Below are positions 1 through 9,918 of a DNA stretch of 48,615 bases, one piece after another. The stretch lies in IMG/VR virus record IMGVR_UViG_3300043015_001453, positions 1 to 48,615 of that record; one strand, written 5' to 3'. The notes beneath the pieces were generated by a model that worked only from the letters and a program-made list of their open reading frames with translations, was not told the DNA's origin and searched no databases. The stretch's first letter is position 1, and each line of letters begins with the position of its first letter. The stretch comes from a virus. The position numbers and the translations under genes were made by a program.

Positions 1-14
1 GCATTTTTTTATGG

Positions 15-26
15 AAACTATTTATG
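15..26 (+). promoter_or_regulatory. CTATTTAT box before the tail operon
   Basis: The sequence AACTATTTATG lies 17 bases upstream of the first structural gene, directly before its AAGGAG ribosome binding site. Near-identical boxes occur at 28223, 31099, 38937, 39290, 44697 and 46377, always shortly upstream of a gene. No -35 element is evident. I infer a late promoter-like element. Its reverse complement, NATAAATAG, resembles the T4 late consensus TATAAATA, so orientation is unresolved. Confidence 0.5.
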
Positions 27-42
27 TTAAGGAGAAATTTGT

Positions 43-390
43 ATGCTTGTTATTGATTTGGAAAGAGCGAAAAGAACGCTCAATGAGACAGAAGCCGAGG
101 CCATTGGTTGGTGGACAAAGCAGTTGCTCAAGTTTATGTATGGGGATGACGTTAAGATGATTGCGAATCTTAATGAACAGAACACTTCGAAGTTCACCAT
201 TAAAGGGCAATATAAAGATGTGAAAGCATATTCAAAAGCCGTTGTTGCTCAGAAAGAGTTTCTTGATGCATATGTTGAGTTTGGCACAGACCATCCTCAA
301 ATAGAAAAGAAACGAGCGGAGTTGAGAGGCAGCGTTCAACATTTTGAGAGTGTGACTGGTCTGCAATGGCCGTTCAGAGACGAGGACTAA
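43..390 (+). CDS. small virion-assembly protein upstream of tape measure (unknown)
   Basis: This 115-aa soluble, mixed-charge protein has no motif I recognise. It starts at ATG 43 with AAGGAG at 29-34 and lies five bases upstream of the tape-measure gene. In myophages that slot is usually held by tail tube, tail chaperone or related assembly proteins. A tail-assembly role is therefore inferred from position alone. It is preceded by the CTATTTAT box, so it is probably the first gene of the late tail transcript within this window. It shows no signal peptide or membrane segment. Confidence 0.6.
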   Translation: MLVIDLERAKRTLNETEAEAIGWWTKQLLKFMYGDDVKMIANLNEQNTSKFTIKGQYKDVKAYSKAVVAQKEFLDAYVEFGTDHPQIEKKRAELRGSVQHFESVTGLQWPFRDED

Positions 391-394
391 ATGA

Positions 395-2548
395 ATGGAT
401 ATAGACAAACTCATAGAAGAGATTGGAAAGCTTGAGGGCGAAAAGCTCAAAAAGTTTCAAGAAGCACTAAAAAAGACAAATATAGATGTCAAGTCACAAG
501 CAGAGCAAGTTGATCTATTGACAAAAGCATACAATGCTCTTGGAGAATCTACTGCTGATGCTGAGAAAGCGCAAAAAAGGTTTAAAGATTCTCAAATAGA
601 TATGGCCAATATCAATCTTCAAGTTGCCAAAGCCACAAACGATTATGTAAAAGAAGTGGAAGCAGGTGCCGAGATGTTTGAGTTATTTCAGAAAATTGAG
701 GAAGATGCCGCTGAACAAAGAAGATTAGGAAATGATGTAACAGAAACAACACAAGAATTATTAAGAAGACTAGAAGAACAATACGGCATGACAGCAGAAG
801 AGGCTGCTAAATATTATAAAGAAAGCAAAAAATTAACCAAAGCCTTCAAAGAAGGGGCCGAGGCTGGTGAGGACTTTGCAACAAATTTAGGACTAGCAAC
901 TGGTATACTTTCTAGGAAAGCAATGGGAATGCACAAAGGTTTTGTGGAGTTTGCTGAACTTGCAAGAAGCCCAAATGGTATTCAAGGTGTTGCAAAAGGG
1001 ATGCAGAAAGTCATCAATCCAACAAACCTTGCTCTCGGCGCTCTTGGTCTTATAGTGGAACAAACCCTAAAATACGCAATGGCTGTCGATACCGCAACTG
1101 CTGCATTTGCAAAGCAAACAGGCGCTGGTCGTGCTCTAACAGCCGAGATTATGGCTGTTGGTGGTCAGTTTAGAAACCTTGGTCTAGGAGCAGAAGATGC
1201 GGGTAAGGCAGCAGGAACATTATTTGATAACTTCACAGGCTTTATGCAGATATCAAGAGCAGGAAGACAAGATCTAATGCAAACCGTTGCTTCATTAGAG
1301 AAACTCGGAGTCTCCGGAGATACAGCAGCCAATGCATTACAGATAATGTCAAACAACTTTGGAATGTCAACCAAACAAGCCTCGAAAATGACAAAGCAAC
1401 TTTCTATTGCTGGTTCGAAGATTGGCATCTCGGCATCTAAAATGATGAATGGTTTTGTTGAAGCTTCCAAATCTCTTGCTGTATATGGTAAAGATTCAAT
1501 CAAAGTATTCACAGACCTTGCTGCTCAAGCCAAAGCTGCTGGTGTTGAAGCAAATACTTTATTAGGTATAGCTAAACAGTTCGATACATTCTCAGGAGCA
1601 GCAGATGCGGCTGGTAAGCTAAACTCAATCTTGGGTGCTCAAATGTCGGCAACCGAACTCTTGACAATGAAAGAAAATGAACGTATTGAGACTCTCATTC
1701 GTTCTGTTCAAGCTCAAGGTATGGCTTTTAGTGATATGGATAAATATTCTCAAATGGCTGTAGCAAATGCTGCCGGTATTTCGGATATGGCCGAAGCGCA
1801 ACGTATCTTTGGAATGAACGTTAACCAATATAGACAAGGTTTAAAGAATGCAGAGGCGGAAGAAGAGTTCAATAAGAGGCTCAAAGATGCTATGACTGTT
1901 ATGGAGAAAATTGCGAAAGTAGCTCAAAACTTCGCTATTCAAATTGCTCCTTTGGTTAACTTCTTGGCTGATATTGCTCAGGGTATATTAGATTGGAGTC
2001 AAAGTATGAATGGTCTTCCGGCAATGTTGCTGGCTGCTGGTGCTGCTTTGTTTTTAGTTGTAAAGCTATTTCCTCTATTTGCTGGTTTGATAGGCGGTAT
2101 GACGGCTGCTTTGCCGGCTTTCTTGCCAGTGCTTGGGTCTCTTGCTCTAGGTATTGGGGCTGTATTTACGGCGATTGCTGTTGGTTCTGCTATGATGAAC
2201 ACAGAAGCATTGACTGCTCTTGGAAACATTCTATCTGGCTTGTTTGGAGGCGGAGGAGGAGAGGTCAATATGACGGCAAGGGTCAACACAATTGGGGAAG
2301 CAGTTGATTTCGCTGATGGTCTTGCTGATAGAGAAGCTACCCTCAAACCAATGCTCGGAGACCTCGCTCTCATAGCAACAGGAAAGACAACACAAAGCGT
2401 TACAACAAGCGCTGTTGATTATAGCCTTAATACATTTGCTGCTAAGTTTGAGAACACATTCAAACCCAATGTAACAGTAAAAATAGGAAACGAAGAATTC
2501 AAAGACTTCGTCATAGAAGCACAAGAAAAAGGAAGCATGATGTCATGA
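395..2548 (+). CDS. tail tape measure protein
   Basis: This 717-aa protein has an N-terminal, alanine- and lysine-rich coiled-coil region (about residues 1-160). A long helical middle part follows with small-residue-rich segments, then strongly hydrophobic stretches at about residues 535-620. This is the usual make-up of a tape measure protein, which sets tail length and may enter the membrane during DNA ejection. Position agrees: baseplate genes follow directly. The 3' end overlaps the next gene by the ATGA junction at 2545. The length is short for a very long tail but reasonable for a myovirus. I am confident of the class and less so of subfamily. Confidence 0.75.
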   Translation: MDIDKLIEEIGKLEGEKLKKFQEALKKTNIDVKSQAEQVDLLTKAYNALGESTADAEKAQKRFKDSQIDMANINLQVAKATNDYVKEVEAGAEMFELFQKIEEDAAEQRRLGNDVTETTQELLRRLEEQYGMTAEEAAKYYKESKKLTKAFKEGAEAGEDFATNLGLATGILSRKAMGMHKGFVEFAELARSPNGIQGVAKGMQKVINPTNLALGALGLIVEQTLKYAMAVDTATAAFAKQTGAGRALTAEIMAVGGQFRNLGLGAEDAGKAAGTLFDNFTGFMQISRAGRQDLMQTVASLEKLGVSGDTAANALQIMSNNFGMSTKQASKMTKQLSIAGSKIGISASKMMNGFVEASKSLAVYGKDSIKVFTDLAAQAKAAGVEANTLLGIAKQFDTFSGAADAAGKLNSILGAQMSATELLTMKENERIETLIRSVQAQGMAFSDMDKYSQMAVANAAGISDMAEAQRIFGMNVNQYRQGLKNAEAEEEFNKRLKDAMTVMEKIAKVAQNFAIQIAPLVNFLADIAQGILDWSQSMNGLPAMLLAAGAALFLVVKLFPLFAGLIGGMTAALPAFLPVLGSLALGIGAVFTAIAVGSAMMNTEALTALGNILSGLFGGGGGEVNMTARVNTIGEAVDFADGLADREATLKPMLGDLALIATGKTTQSVTTSAVDYSLNTFAAKFENTFKPNVTVKIGNEEFKDFVIEAQEKGSMMS

Positions 2549-3261
2549 GCATACCATATAAAAACTTATCAGATAACAAAACAATACAAGGCTACGTCAA
2601 TGCGACAGATGCCCAACTAAAAATAATGAGCGTTCCAACCCAACGACAAATTTGGTTTCCGGCTTTCCTAACAGACTTCTCGCAAACGTTTGATGCAACT
2701 TGGAACACCGAAGATGTATTTGGTAGAATGGACCCCATCGCAACATATCAAGGAACCAAAAGAACAATGTCGCTTGGTTTTGACTTGCCGGCTGGTTCTT
2801 TACAAGAAGCAAAAGACAATCTTGAGGGTTGTTCTGAACTTGTCAAGATGGTTTATCCAATATATAATTCACAAGGTATTCTTTCAAAACCACCGCTTGT
2901 TCGAATACAGTTTGCGAACCTTATAAAAGGAAATGTTGAAACTAAAACAGTTATAACTCCTGCCACAGGACAAATAGGTCCTAGGCGAACAACAGAAGAA
3001 GAAAATACACAAAAGCTGGGAGCAGATCCTTTTGGTCGTCTTCAAATACCAGAACAACAAACTACCCAAACACAAAGCCTCTATGGTCTTCTTGGTTGGA
3101 TATCCGGACTATCTTGGAAGCCGAATCTAGATATGGGCATGTTCACAGATAGTGGAGAGTTGTATCCTAAAATCATCGGCATGTCTTTCTCATTCAATAT
3201 TCTTCATGAAGAGACACTAAATCAAGAAGCAATAGGTTCATTCCCATTTGGAGGTAAGTAA
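2545..3261 (+). CDS. tail/baseplate structural protein
   Basis: This 238-aa protein overlaps the tape-measure gene by four bases and the next gene by one. Its middle (about residues 50-120) has a pattern of aromatic and glycine residues around VFGRMDPIATYQGTKR. I associate this pattern with uncharacterised baseplate or tail proteins of marine T4-like phages, but that is recollection, not an alignment. It has no signal peptide and no membrane segment. Its place between the tape measure and the gp53-like gene supports a tail-tip or baseplate role. The exact function is unknown. Confidence 0.6.
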   Translation: MSIPYKNLSDNKTIQGYVNATDAQLKIMSVPTQRQIWFPAFLTDFSQTFDATWNTEDVFGRMDPIATYQGTKRTMSLGFDLPAGSLQEAKDNLEGCSELVKMVYPIYNSQGILSKPPLVRIQFANLIKGNVETKTVITPATGQIGPRRTTEEENTQKLGADPFGRLQIPEQQTTQTQSLYGLLGWISGLSWKPNLDMGMFTDSGELYPKIIGMSFSFNILHEETLNQEAIGSFPFGGK

Positions 3262-3593
3262 TGTCAAGATATATAGATAGAAGAAAAGCGCTCAACGACA
3301 AAGAGCAATATGATAAGCTATTTGAAAAGAGAGGTGTTCGTCAAGTAATACAATACCGTTCGCCATCGGCAAAATATGTATCTGATGAAGAGTTGGCTAG
3401 TATTGAGTGTCATAACGTTTCTTGGTATTCTGGTCTTTCATTTGAGAAACTTGCTTCCGAGTTTTATGGAGACCCAACACACTGGTGGGTTATAGCTGGA
3501 TTCAATAGAAAACCAACCGAGTCTCATGTTGAGATGGGAGAGGTTATAAGGGTTCCAAAGTCACTGGCTGATGCTCTGCAGGTGGTGCAATAA
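3261..3593 (+). CDS. gp53-like baseplate wedge protein with LysM-like segment
   Basis: This 110-aa protein has a C-terminal half (about residues 55-100) reading LASEFYGDPTHWWVIAGFN, followed by GEVIRVPKS. This is the signature of the LysM-like fold in T4 gp53-type wedge proteins: a short helix, YGDP, a WWVI strand, then a G-x-I/V-R-V-P strand. T4 gp53 joins baseplate wedges into the dome. The gene is coupled to both neighbours by one-base stop/start overlaps, so it is translated with the tail operon. It is shorter than T4 gp53 and may be a core version. Confidence 0.65.
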   Translation: MSRYIDRRKALNDKEQYDKLFEKRGVRQVIQYRSPSAKYVSDEELASIECHNVSWYSGLSFEKLASEFYGDPTHWWVIAGFNRKPTESHVEMGEVIRVPKSLADALQVVQ

Positions 3594-6500
3594 TGGGTGA
3601 TTTATTAAAAGATTCCGGTGCAGAAGATAAATTAGATTCTGGGCAGGGCTCAGTTGCTGCTGTTAGTTTTTATGGTAAATATTCTGATACTGGTCCTTTG
3701 ACTCTCACCACTTATCGTGACTATGATTGGGATGAAGAAGACATAGAATTTGCTAGCAAAATATTTGATTTTCTTGGTTCCCCAGCAAGTATTCAAGAAC
3801 CTCCAGTTGGATGGGTAGATATTGCCGCTCATATGTTTGCCGATTTTGATGCTAGTGGTGGGATGATATCATATTTCAAAAAAGAAAACCCCAGTACTTC
3901 GGCCGCAGTCATACAAGGGTTTGTAAAGTACGCTGGTCATTGGTTAGAACTACAAGAAAAAGGCGGGGACTATAAGAATGAATACGGCTTAGATGAAGTA
4001 GAAAAAATAACAAAAATAATTCAAAAGACATTTTATTATTATGAAAGCCAGAATGTCTTATTACCTCAAGTAAGGTCATCATTAAGACAATTTTCTTTTG
4101 TTAATTTTAAAATATCTTTATCAAATAAAATAAATGAATGGCTTGAGAGTACTCCTGCTGGTCCTGAAATTGGGGAACTTTGGGTTGTAAAAAAAGCCTT
4201 TAACCAACAAGGTGCTGCTGACTATAATTTTTTTAGATCTGTCGATAGTGATACTTCAAAGGCTCCTAGTTTTGTAGGAGACGATTTCAGTCTATCCAAT
4301 CAGCAACTTAAACAACTTAAAGATTTGGGTTTTTTTGATAGCAAAACTTTTTATATAAAATATATACCGAACAATGACCAAGAACAAAATGACATTAGAG
4401 CGAACGAAAATCTTGAAGCAACAGATGCAGCAAAATTTGAAACCTCTAGGTGGCTTTCTTTTGGAGAAGATGAAAAATTTCAAAATTTTGTTAGACAAGC
4501 ATATTGGGGTATTGGAAAAACTTTACTAAGAACTCACGCAAATGTATTATCTGATAATTCGGTTCTTGGTTTATCACTAGAGAATATAAAAGTAAGATTT
4601 AATAGTGATATAGAATCTTGGGTTAATAAAGATAATAGGGATACTGGACTTGTAGAAGGTGCTTTAGATAAAGGTCAAATAGGATATCGTTTTGCGCAAT
4701 ATGTTCTCAACAATATTAGAGCTAATGCCTTAGTTCAGTTTCTAAAAGCTTATAAAGATACCTCAGATGCACTATCAGACAAAGAAGCTCAAGAAGCATT
4801 TAAAAAAGCCGAAGAGGCCGCAAAAAACAATGAACAAATCACAGGTAAAGATACAGACTCCTCAGAATTATCAAAAGAAGATATCAAAGCAAAACAAAAG
4901 TTTCTCAAACAATGTCTCTTAATGAGTCGTTTGAAAGATATGCAAGATATAAATATCACCGATATCGCTAGTCAAACAGCAGGAACTATTCATGAGACAG
5001 TTCCATACAAAGGCCGCTTATATCTAATCGATGAGAAAGATAAAAATAAAGACAAGTCCGCAATCATTAACAAATTATTGATACCAAACATTTCAAGTAT
5101 CAAGCCATTCGTCAATATAACTCCAGCAGAACATGCAAGTCTTGTTCCAAAGATAAGGTTAGTTAAAGTATACACGGAGGACGGAGAACTTAAAGAGCAT
5201 GAATTCAAGTTTCCAAAACACACAGATTCAAATAGGATAAACAACCTATTCACAACAGACTTTGATAGAGGTTCAGACTTTGGTGTCAAAGAGTTTTCAT
5301 TTTCATTTGATGGTTCAACACCAGCAACAGCTAAGAATGATATCACAGCTACGCTCAAGTTATATTTCCAAACTTTCAGTGACTTTATCAAAGACCATCC
5401 AATGAATGACGGCCACAGATATGTTGACCTCCTTATATTGCCAAGTAAAAAAGATGGAACGCCAAGTGATGAAAAAATAGGGTCAGGTAAAACCTCGCCT
5501 CTGCAGTTTGACCCATCATATTATCGTATTCGTGCAGATGTTGGATGGGAAGCAGAGTCTGCTCCTGCTCATATTAGACCTGCTATCAAAAAAATAAATA
5601 AAACTTTTTATCTCAATATGGTCGACCACGAGATTGATATTCGTGACGATGGTTCTGTTGAAATATCGGTATCATATAGAGCATATATTGAAACAGCACT
5701 AAAAGGAACAACTCTTGATGCGTTAGCTTCTAGAGAAGCACGAGCAGCATTAGCACAAGTAAGAGAGCAATATCAAACAGTCTTAAACTCTGCTGCCTGT
5801 ACTCTTGAACAACTAACAACCATCAGAGCACAGTTTTTGCAAATAGAAGAGAACCTTAGAAGGAATGCTTTTCAATCCATTATTGCAAGGCTTGTAAAAT
5901 ACGGACTCTTAAAACACGTCACTGTTGATAGCTCTGCTGCTGAATCTTTTAGAAGAACCGGTTTTATATCTTCACCTGCTGTGTTTACGGGCGAAAGTGT
6001 TACTTCAGGAGATCCAGCTAAAGAAAAATCAAACCCTAAAGATTTTACTCTCAAACAGAACCAATTCAAAGACGTAACTCTTTCAAACAGTGATTCAGAC
6101 TTATTCATAAACTATTTCTTCTTGGCTGACCTGCTATATGTTATTCTTGATTGTCTATATGACCCTGCTGATGAAAGCAAAAAACAAAATGAAGCTTATA
6201 TCAAAGGAACAGAAAACTTCAAGTTCTTATTGTCTTCATTTCAATATATGGATATATTCAATAATTCAACAACAGAAAGTATCAATATTGGCAACATTCC
6301 TATTTCAGTGGAACTGTTCAATGAATGGTTTACGGAAAATGTTATCAAGCCGGAAAGAACTTCATATCCTGTTATGTATTTTGTAAGAGATATAACGAAA
6401 TACCTTGTGACTGAGATATTACTTGAGTCTTGCTTCAAAAACGACCTTGACAAAAATTTACAATTTAAGACAAATAACTTTTTGGGCAGAAGAAAAAGCG

Positions 6501-7498
6501 ATGAAACAAGAGATCCTATTGGAGCATTGTTGGCTTCACAAGAAGAAAACGTGATGCTAAATGTTACTAAACATTACAAGTCCGGGGAGCTACCTTTGGA
6601 AGCAGATAATAATGGAGTCTCAACAAGTGTAAAGAATCTATATAACTACATAACCATATATGCCGAAGCTCCGAGAGGAAGAACAGATAAGGTTGGAAAC
6701 AAGACAGATGATGAGCTAAATGGTATCATGCACTACCAACTCGGAAGAGACAGAGGCATTCTTAAGAAAATTAAGTTCTCAAAGTCCGACATGCAATATG
6801 TTAGAGAAGCCCGCTTCTTTAGACATGGACATGATGGGTTAATGCAACTATCTGCTGTGTATAAAATTTCCATGGAGATGGTTGGTAATACGTTATATTA
6901 TCCGGGTATGGAAGTCTTTATTGACCCTGTTGGCCTAATAGGTGCAGGAGCAGACTTTGATCCCCGAAAACAAACTTCAATAGCTAATAAAATGGGTTTT
7001 GGTGGTTATCACCTTATAACAGGGGTTAAGTCATCAATAGGACCGGGTAAATTCACAACATCCATTGAAGCTATGTTCTCATATTCTGGCGATGGAGATC
7101 CGAAAAGTAAAATTATTGGATCTAAGGAAGAGATAGCTGTAGATATTATTGATACATCAAAATTAAATGAGAAACCTCAAGGTCCAAATTCCAAGAAATA
7201 TTGTGAAGCAATAGAAGAAAAACTTTATGGTCAATCTGCTGCTATTGGATATGGTTATAAAAATGCTTATGAACCTATTGATGTTAGACCTAATGATGCT
7301 GTAGTACAAGAAACCGGTAAAGAAGTTGAAACATCTCCTACTGTACTTTCACCGGATGAAGTTATCGAAAAATATTTCTCTAATTCTCCAGTGTCCTACA
7401 ACGAAACAACCAAAGTATACACAGTAACTGAATTTGAGGGTGACAACATAAAACAAACAAAGTACAAAATTGTAAATGGAACACCACAAGAGATATAG
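3593..7498 (+). CDS. very large baseplate/hub-like structural protein
   Basis: This 1301-aa protein is the largest in the window. The N-terminal ~550 residues have no recognised domain. A central region (about residues 530-770) is strand-rich, ending in a helical segment near 700-760. The C-terminal part (about 1070-1180) contains YYPGMEVFIDP and then GGYHLITGVKSSIGPGKFTT. That arrangement is common at the end of gp27/late-control-D-like baseplate hub proteins. I infer a baseplate hub or hub-fused structural protein, possibly combining functions that are separate genes in T4. The last ~120 residues look like a flexible tail. No lysozyme motif was seen. Confidence 0.6.
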   Translation: MGDLLKDSGAEDKLDSGQGSVAAVSFYGKYSDTGPLTLTTYRDYDWDEEDIEFASKIFDFLGSPASIQEPPVGWVDIAAHMFADFDASGGMISYFKKENPSTSAAVIQGFVKYAGHWLELQEKGGDYKNEYGLDEVEKITKIIQKTFYYYESQNVLLPQVRSSLRQFSFVNFKISLSNKINEWLESTPAGPEIGELWVVKKAFNQQGAADYNFFRSVDSDTSKAPSFVGDDFSLSNQQLKQLKDLGFFDSKTFYIKYIPNNDQEQNDIRANENLEATDAAKFETSRWLSFGEDEKFQNFVRQAYWGIGKTLLRTHANVLSDNSVLGLSLENIKVRFNSDIESWVNKDNRDTGLVEGALDKGQIGYRFAQYVLNNIRANALVQFLKAYKDTSDALSDKEAQEAFKKAEEAAKNNEQITGKDTDSSELSKEDIKAKQKFLKQCLLMSRLKDMQDINITDIASQTAGTIHETVPYKGRLYLIDEKDKNKDKSAIINKLLIPNISSIKPFVNITPAEHASLVPKIRLVKVYTEDGELKEHEFKFPKHTDSNRINNLFTTDFDRGSDFGVKEFSFSFDGSTPATAKNDITATLKLYFQTFSDFIKDHPMNDGHRYVDLLILPSKKDGTPSDEKIGSGKTSPLQFDPSYYRIRADVGWEAESAPAHIRPAIKKINKTFYLNMVDHEIDIRDDGSVEISVSYRAYIETALKGTTLDALASREARAALAQVREQYQTVLNSAACTLEQLTTIRAQFLQIEENLRRNAFQSIIARLVKYGLLKHVTVDSSAAESFRRTGFISSPAVFTGESVTSGDPAKEKSNPKDFTLKQNQFKDVTLSNSDSDLFINYFFLADLLYVILDCLYDPADESKKQNEAYIKGTENFKFLLSSFQYMDIFNNSTTESINIGNIPISVELFNEWFTENVIKPERTSYPVMYFVRDITKYLVTEILLESCFKNDLDKNLQFKTNNFLGRRKSDETRDPIGALLASQEENVMLNVTKHYKSGELPLEADNNGVSTSVKNLYNYITIYAEAPRGRTDKVGNKTDDELNGIMHYQLGRDRGILKKIKFSKSDMQYVREARFFRHGHDGLMQLSAVYKISMEMVGNTLYYPGMEVFIDPVGLIGAGADFDPRKQTSIANKMGFGGYHLITGVKSSIGPGKFTTSIEAMFSYSGDGDPKSKIIGSKEEIAVDIIDTSKLNEKPQGPNSKKYCEAIEEKLYGQSAAIGYGYKNAYEPIDVRPNDAVVQETGKEVETSPTVLSPDEVIEKYFSNSPVSYNETTKVYTVTEFEGDNIKQTKYKIVNGTPQEI

Positions 7499-7507
7499 GG
7501 AATTAGT

Positions 7508-8707
7508 ATGTCAAAATTTAAAGCAAAAAACGAAACCAAATCAACAACTGTCTTAACTGTTAACAGAAAAAGATATGATATTCAAGCATTTCCAGAGAAC
7601 AACTCTCTCGGACCTGTTGGTGTCGTTGACTTTCTATTTGCCGAAAGAAATCTTTATGGTAGAGTTGATCAAAATCTAAACGTAATTGTGCCCAACCAAT
7701 CTTCCATCAAAAGAGTGGTCTCAGCAGACAATCCAACAGGAATACCTCTAATGAATTTTGTGGCAGATCAATTCATAGACTTCCAAAGGACTTTTGAGAG
7801 AGCATTGAATGGTGGAAAGATTCGTCAAAATGATCCCTTCTTATCAAAGCCAAGAATATATTCTTCTTACAGCAACCCTAAAGCGGCTTATGAAGAGTAC
7901 TTCTCAAACGTTATGATAAATTTTGAGAACATTTTTTTAGACAAAAGGAAAACAATCTCTGCCGAAGATTACTTCGGAGAGTTCTTAAGGTATATTGATC
8001 AAATAACTCCAACATTTCCATTAACTTATACAGCATGGCATAGAAGCAGATATTCAAGTATATTCTATTCTGGTCTTGCTATTGACTTGTCAGGCCAAAA
8101 CATAGGCACAGATGAGTTAAAGGAAGCATTCATTGAGAGCGAAAACTTCCCATATTATCTTAATGTATGTAATAATTTTGGTTTCTCCGTAGCTAAGAAC
8201 TCGCCATGGATCATTGTTGCAGATCTAGCTAGTCCCTCATCTATAATATACCATGAAAATTACGGTTTGTCAAGTATTAATCAAATTTTTTCTGAAAATT
8301 TTATTCAAACATCTGAATTGGATATTGATTTTATAAAGAGGAATCTATTTGATGCATATAATAATTTTGCTAATAGACATCCTTATGAGAAGAATATAAT
8401 AGCATGTAATAAGAATACTATTAAGAATAATATATATAGAAATAATATTAACATAGATAAATTTAATAATATATATAATAATAATTACTTTATAGAATAT
8501 TATAATAATATAAGGTATTTTGAAGAAGACAAGCCTTTCTCACAACCAGATCACAAGAAAATCACACAAAATGCAAAAAACTTACAAAAAGTATTTGACA
8601 ACTCCAGAGCAATAGGTTATGTTAATGAACAGTACAGAAGTGTTTACAAATCAAAACCTGGTGGACTAAACGATGTGCTAAAGAGGACACAACTTAAGAA
8701 GAGATGA
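7508..8707 (+). CDS. virion-associated protein of unknown function
   Basis: This 399-aa protein begins at ATG 7508, nine bases after the hub-like gene. It is rich in aromatic and asparagine residues. Residues ~10-290 look like a folded domain with no motif I recognise. Residues ~298-340 are a low-complexity run of Asn, Ile and Tyr encoded by very AT-rich DNA (8395-8520), then normal sequence resumes. Position at the end of the tail operon suggests a baseplate or fibre-attachment role, which is inference. It ends at 8707 with a TGA overlapping a possible short upstream reading frame of the polymerase gene. Confidence 0.55.
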   Translation: MSKFKAKNETKSTTVLTVNRKRYDIQAFPENNSLGPVGVVDFLFAERNLYGRVDQNLNVIVPNQSSIKRVVSADNPTGIPLMNFVADQFIDFQRTFERALNGGKIRQNDPFLSKPRIYSSYSNPKAAYEEYFSNVMINFENIFLDKRKTISAEDYFGEFLRYIDQITPTFPLTYTAWHRSRYSSIFYSGLAIDLSGQNIGTDELKEAFIESENFPYYLNVCNNFGFSVAKNSPWIIVADLASPSSIIYHENYGLSSINQIFSENFIQTSELDIDFIKRNLFDAYNNFANRHPYEKNIIACNKNTIKNNIYRNNINIDKFNNIYNNNYFIEYYNNIRYFEEDKPFSQPDHKKITQNAKNLQKVFDNSRAIGYVNEQYRSVYKSKPGGLNDVLKRTQLKKR

Positions 8708-8742
8708 ATGTGGCAGTTTATCTCTCAACATATGGAGGATAA

Positions 8743-9918
8743 ATGTTATTTCAGATACTTGATGATAAACGAGACTGTCTCGGTCTCTTTGCTAATGGAG
8801 ATTTTTATTATGGACAGATTAAGAGAGCTTTTGAGAAGACCTGGGATTGGTCTCCTCACTTATCAGATGATGATTATGAATACGCTAGGATATGGTGTGG
8901 AGGCAAGTCACTTGAAGAGGTTTGTCCCGAACATCTCTCAGATCGCTTGGAAATCCACAAAAAGAGAGTTAAGAATTTTGTAAAGGCAGCATCGGTTGCT
9001 AAAATCAACCTTGACGATGTCTGCTTGTTCGATATCATTCCCAAGCAAGCTCTTATTCACTGGTGTCAAGTTAAAAATGAGATATGTGAATATGTGTTTG
9101 AGAATCATACCAAACCAGCAAACCACAAGTTCATGATTGACCTCAGCAAGATGGTTTATGAAATTTCCAATAATGGCGTTATTTTGAACCAAGACCGACT
9201 ATTTAGTTACCAGAAGACCGACTACAAGGCCAAGACTCTTTGGAAGAGTTTTGGAGGAAAAACTCCTGTAATATCGTATGATATTTATGGCTCTGTGACT
9301 GGTCGTCTAACAACGAAGTCAGGTTCATTTCCCATCTTAAATCTTAAGAAGGATATCGCAGATATCGTTGTCCCCAAAAACAACTTATTTATTCAATTCG
9401 ACTTCAACGGTGCGGAGATCAGAACCCTTTTGTCTCTTGCCGGTGAGTCTCAACCAAAGGAAGACATACATGAATTTAACGCAAAAATACTTAAATGTTC
9501 TCGTGCTGAAGCTAAGAAAAAATTCTTCGCATGGTTCTATAATCCGAACAAAAAAAGCGTAGAGCTATCACAACACTACAGACGAGATGCTGTATTGGAA
9601 AGACATTACGCTGATGGAGTTGTAATGACTCCGTTTGGAAGAAAGATTGAAGCAGATGATTTTCATTCGTTTAATTATTTGCTTCAATCTACCTCTTCTG
9701 ATAATTGTTTAGCGCAAGCAATTAAAATAAATAAGTTTTTATCTGGAAAGCGCTCATTTGTTCATTCTGTTGTCCACGACTCAATCTGTATTGATTTTCA
9801 TAAGGACGATAGAGAACTAATTACTCAGATAAAACAAATATTTGAAGACACGAGACTAGGACAGTTCAAGTCTTCGATGCAAATAGGCAGAAACTACAGA
9901 GATATGGAGGAAGTGTGA
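8743..9918 (+). CDS. truncated family A DNA polymerase (PolA-like)
   Basis: This 391-aa protein has family A palm and fingers motifs. GRLTTKSGSFPILNLKK matches the GRL-SS-PNLQNIP segment. Motif A is FDFNGAEIRTL with its Asp. A motif B-like RAEAKKKFFAWFYNP lies at about residue 250. Motif C is VHDSICID near residue 343. Both catalytic Asp residues are present, so it is probably active. The first ~150 residues resemble neither a 3'-5' exonuclease nor a 5'-3' nuclease domain, so this is a minimal polymerase. The GGAGG site at 8734 supports this start. A separate DnaE at 33131 is the likelier replicative enzyme, so a repair, gap-filling or primer-processing role is inferred. Confidence 0.8.
   Translation: MLFQILDDKRDCLGLFANGDFYYGQIKRAFEKTWDWSPHLSDDDYEYARIWCGGKSLEEVCPEHLSDRLEIHKKRVKNFVKAASVAKINLDDVCLFDIIPKQALIHWCQVKNEICEYVFENHTKPANHKFMIDLSKMVYEISNNGVILNQDRLFSYQKTDYKAKTLWKSFGGKTPVISYDIYGSVTGRLTTKSGSFPILNLKKDIADIVVPKNNLFIQFDFNGAEIRTLLSLAGESQPKEDIHEFNAKILKCSRAEAKKKFFAWFYNPNKKSVELSQHYRRDAVLERHYADGVVMTPFGRKIEADDFHSFNYLLQSTSSDNCLAQAIKINKFLSGKRSFVHSVVHDSICIDFHKDDRELITQIKQIFEDTRLGQFKSSMQIGRNYRDMEEV

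Noticed and set aside
1993-2307. 104-codon + strand frame inside the tape measure gene
   Set aside because: Cys/Trp-rich shadow of the hydrophobic region of the tape measure.
4990-5391. 133-codon open frame on the - strand
   Set aside because: It lies wholly within the 1301-aa structural gene, without a promoter or ribosome site.
8708-8983. 91-codon + strand frame before the polymerase
   Set aside because: It overlaps the polymerase gene in another frame; the polymerase has catalytic motifs and a GGAGG site.
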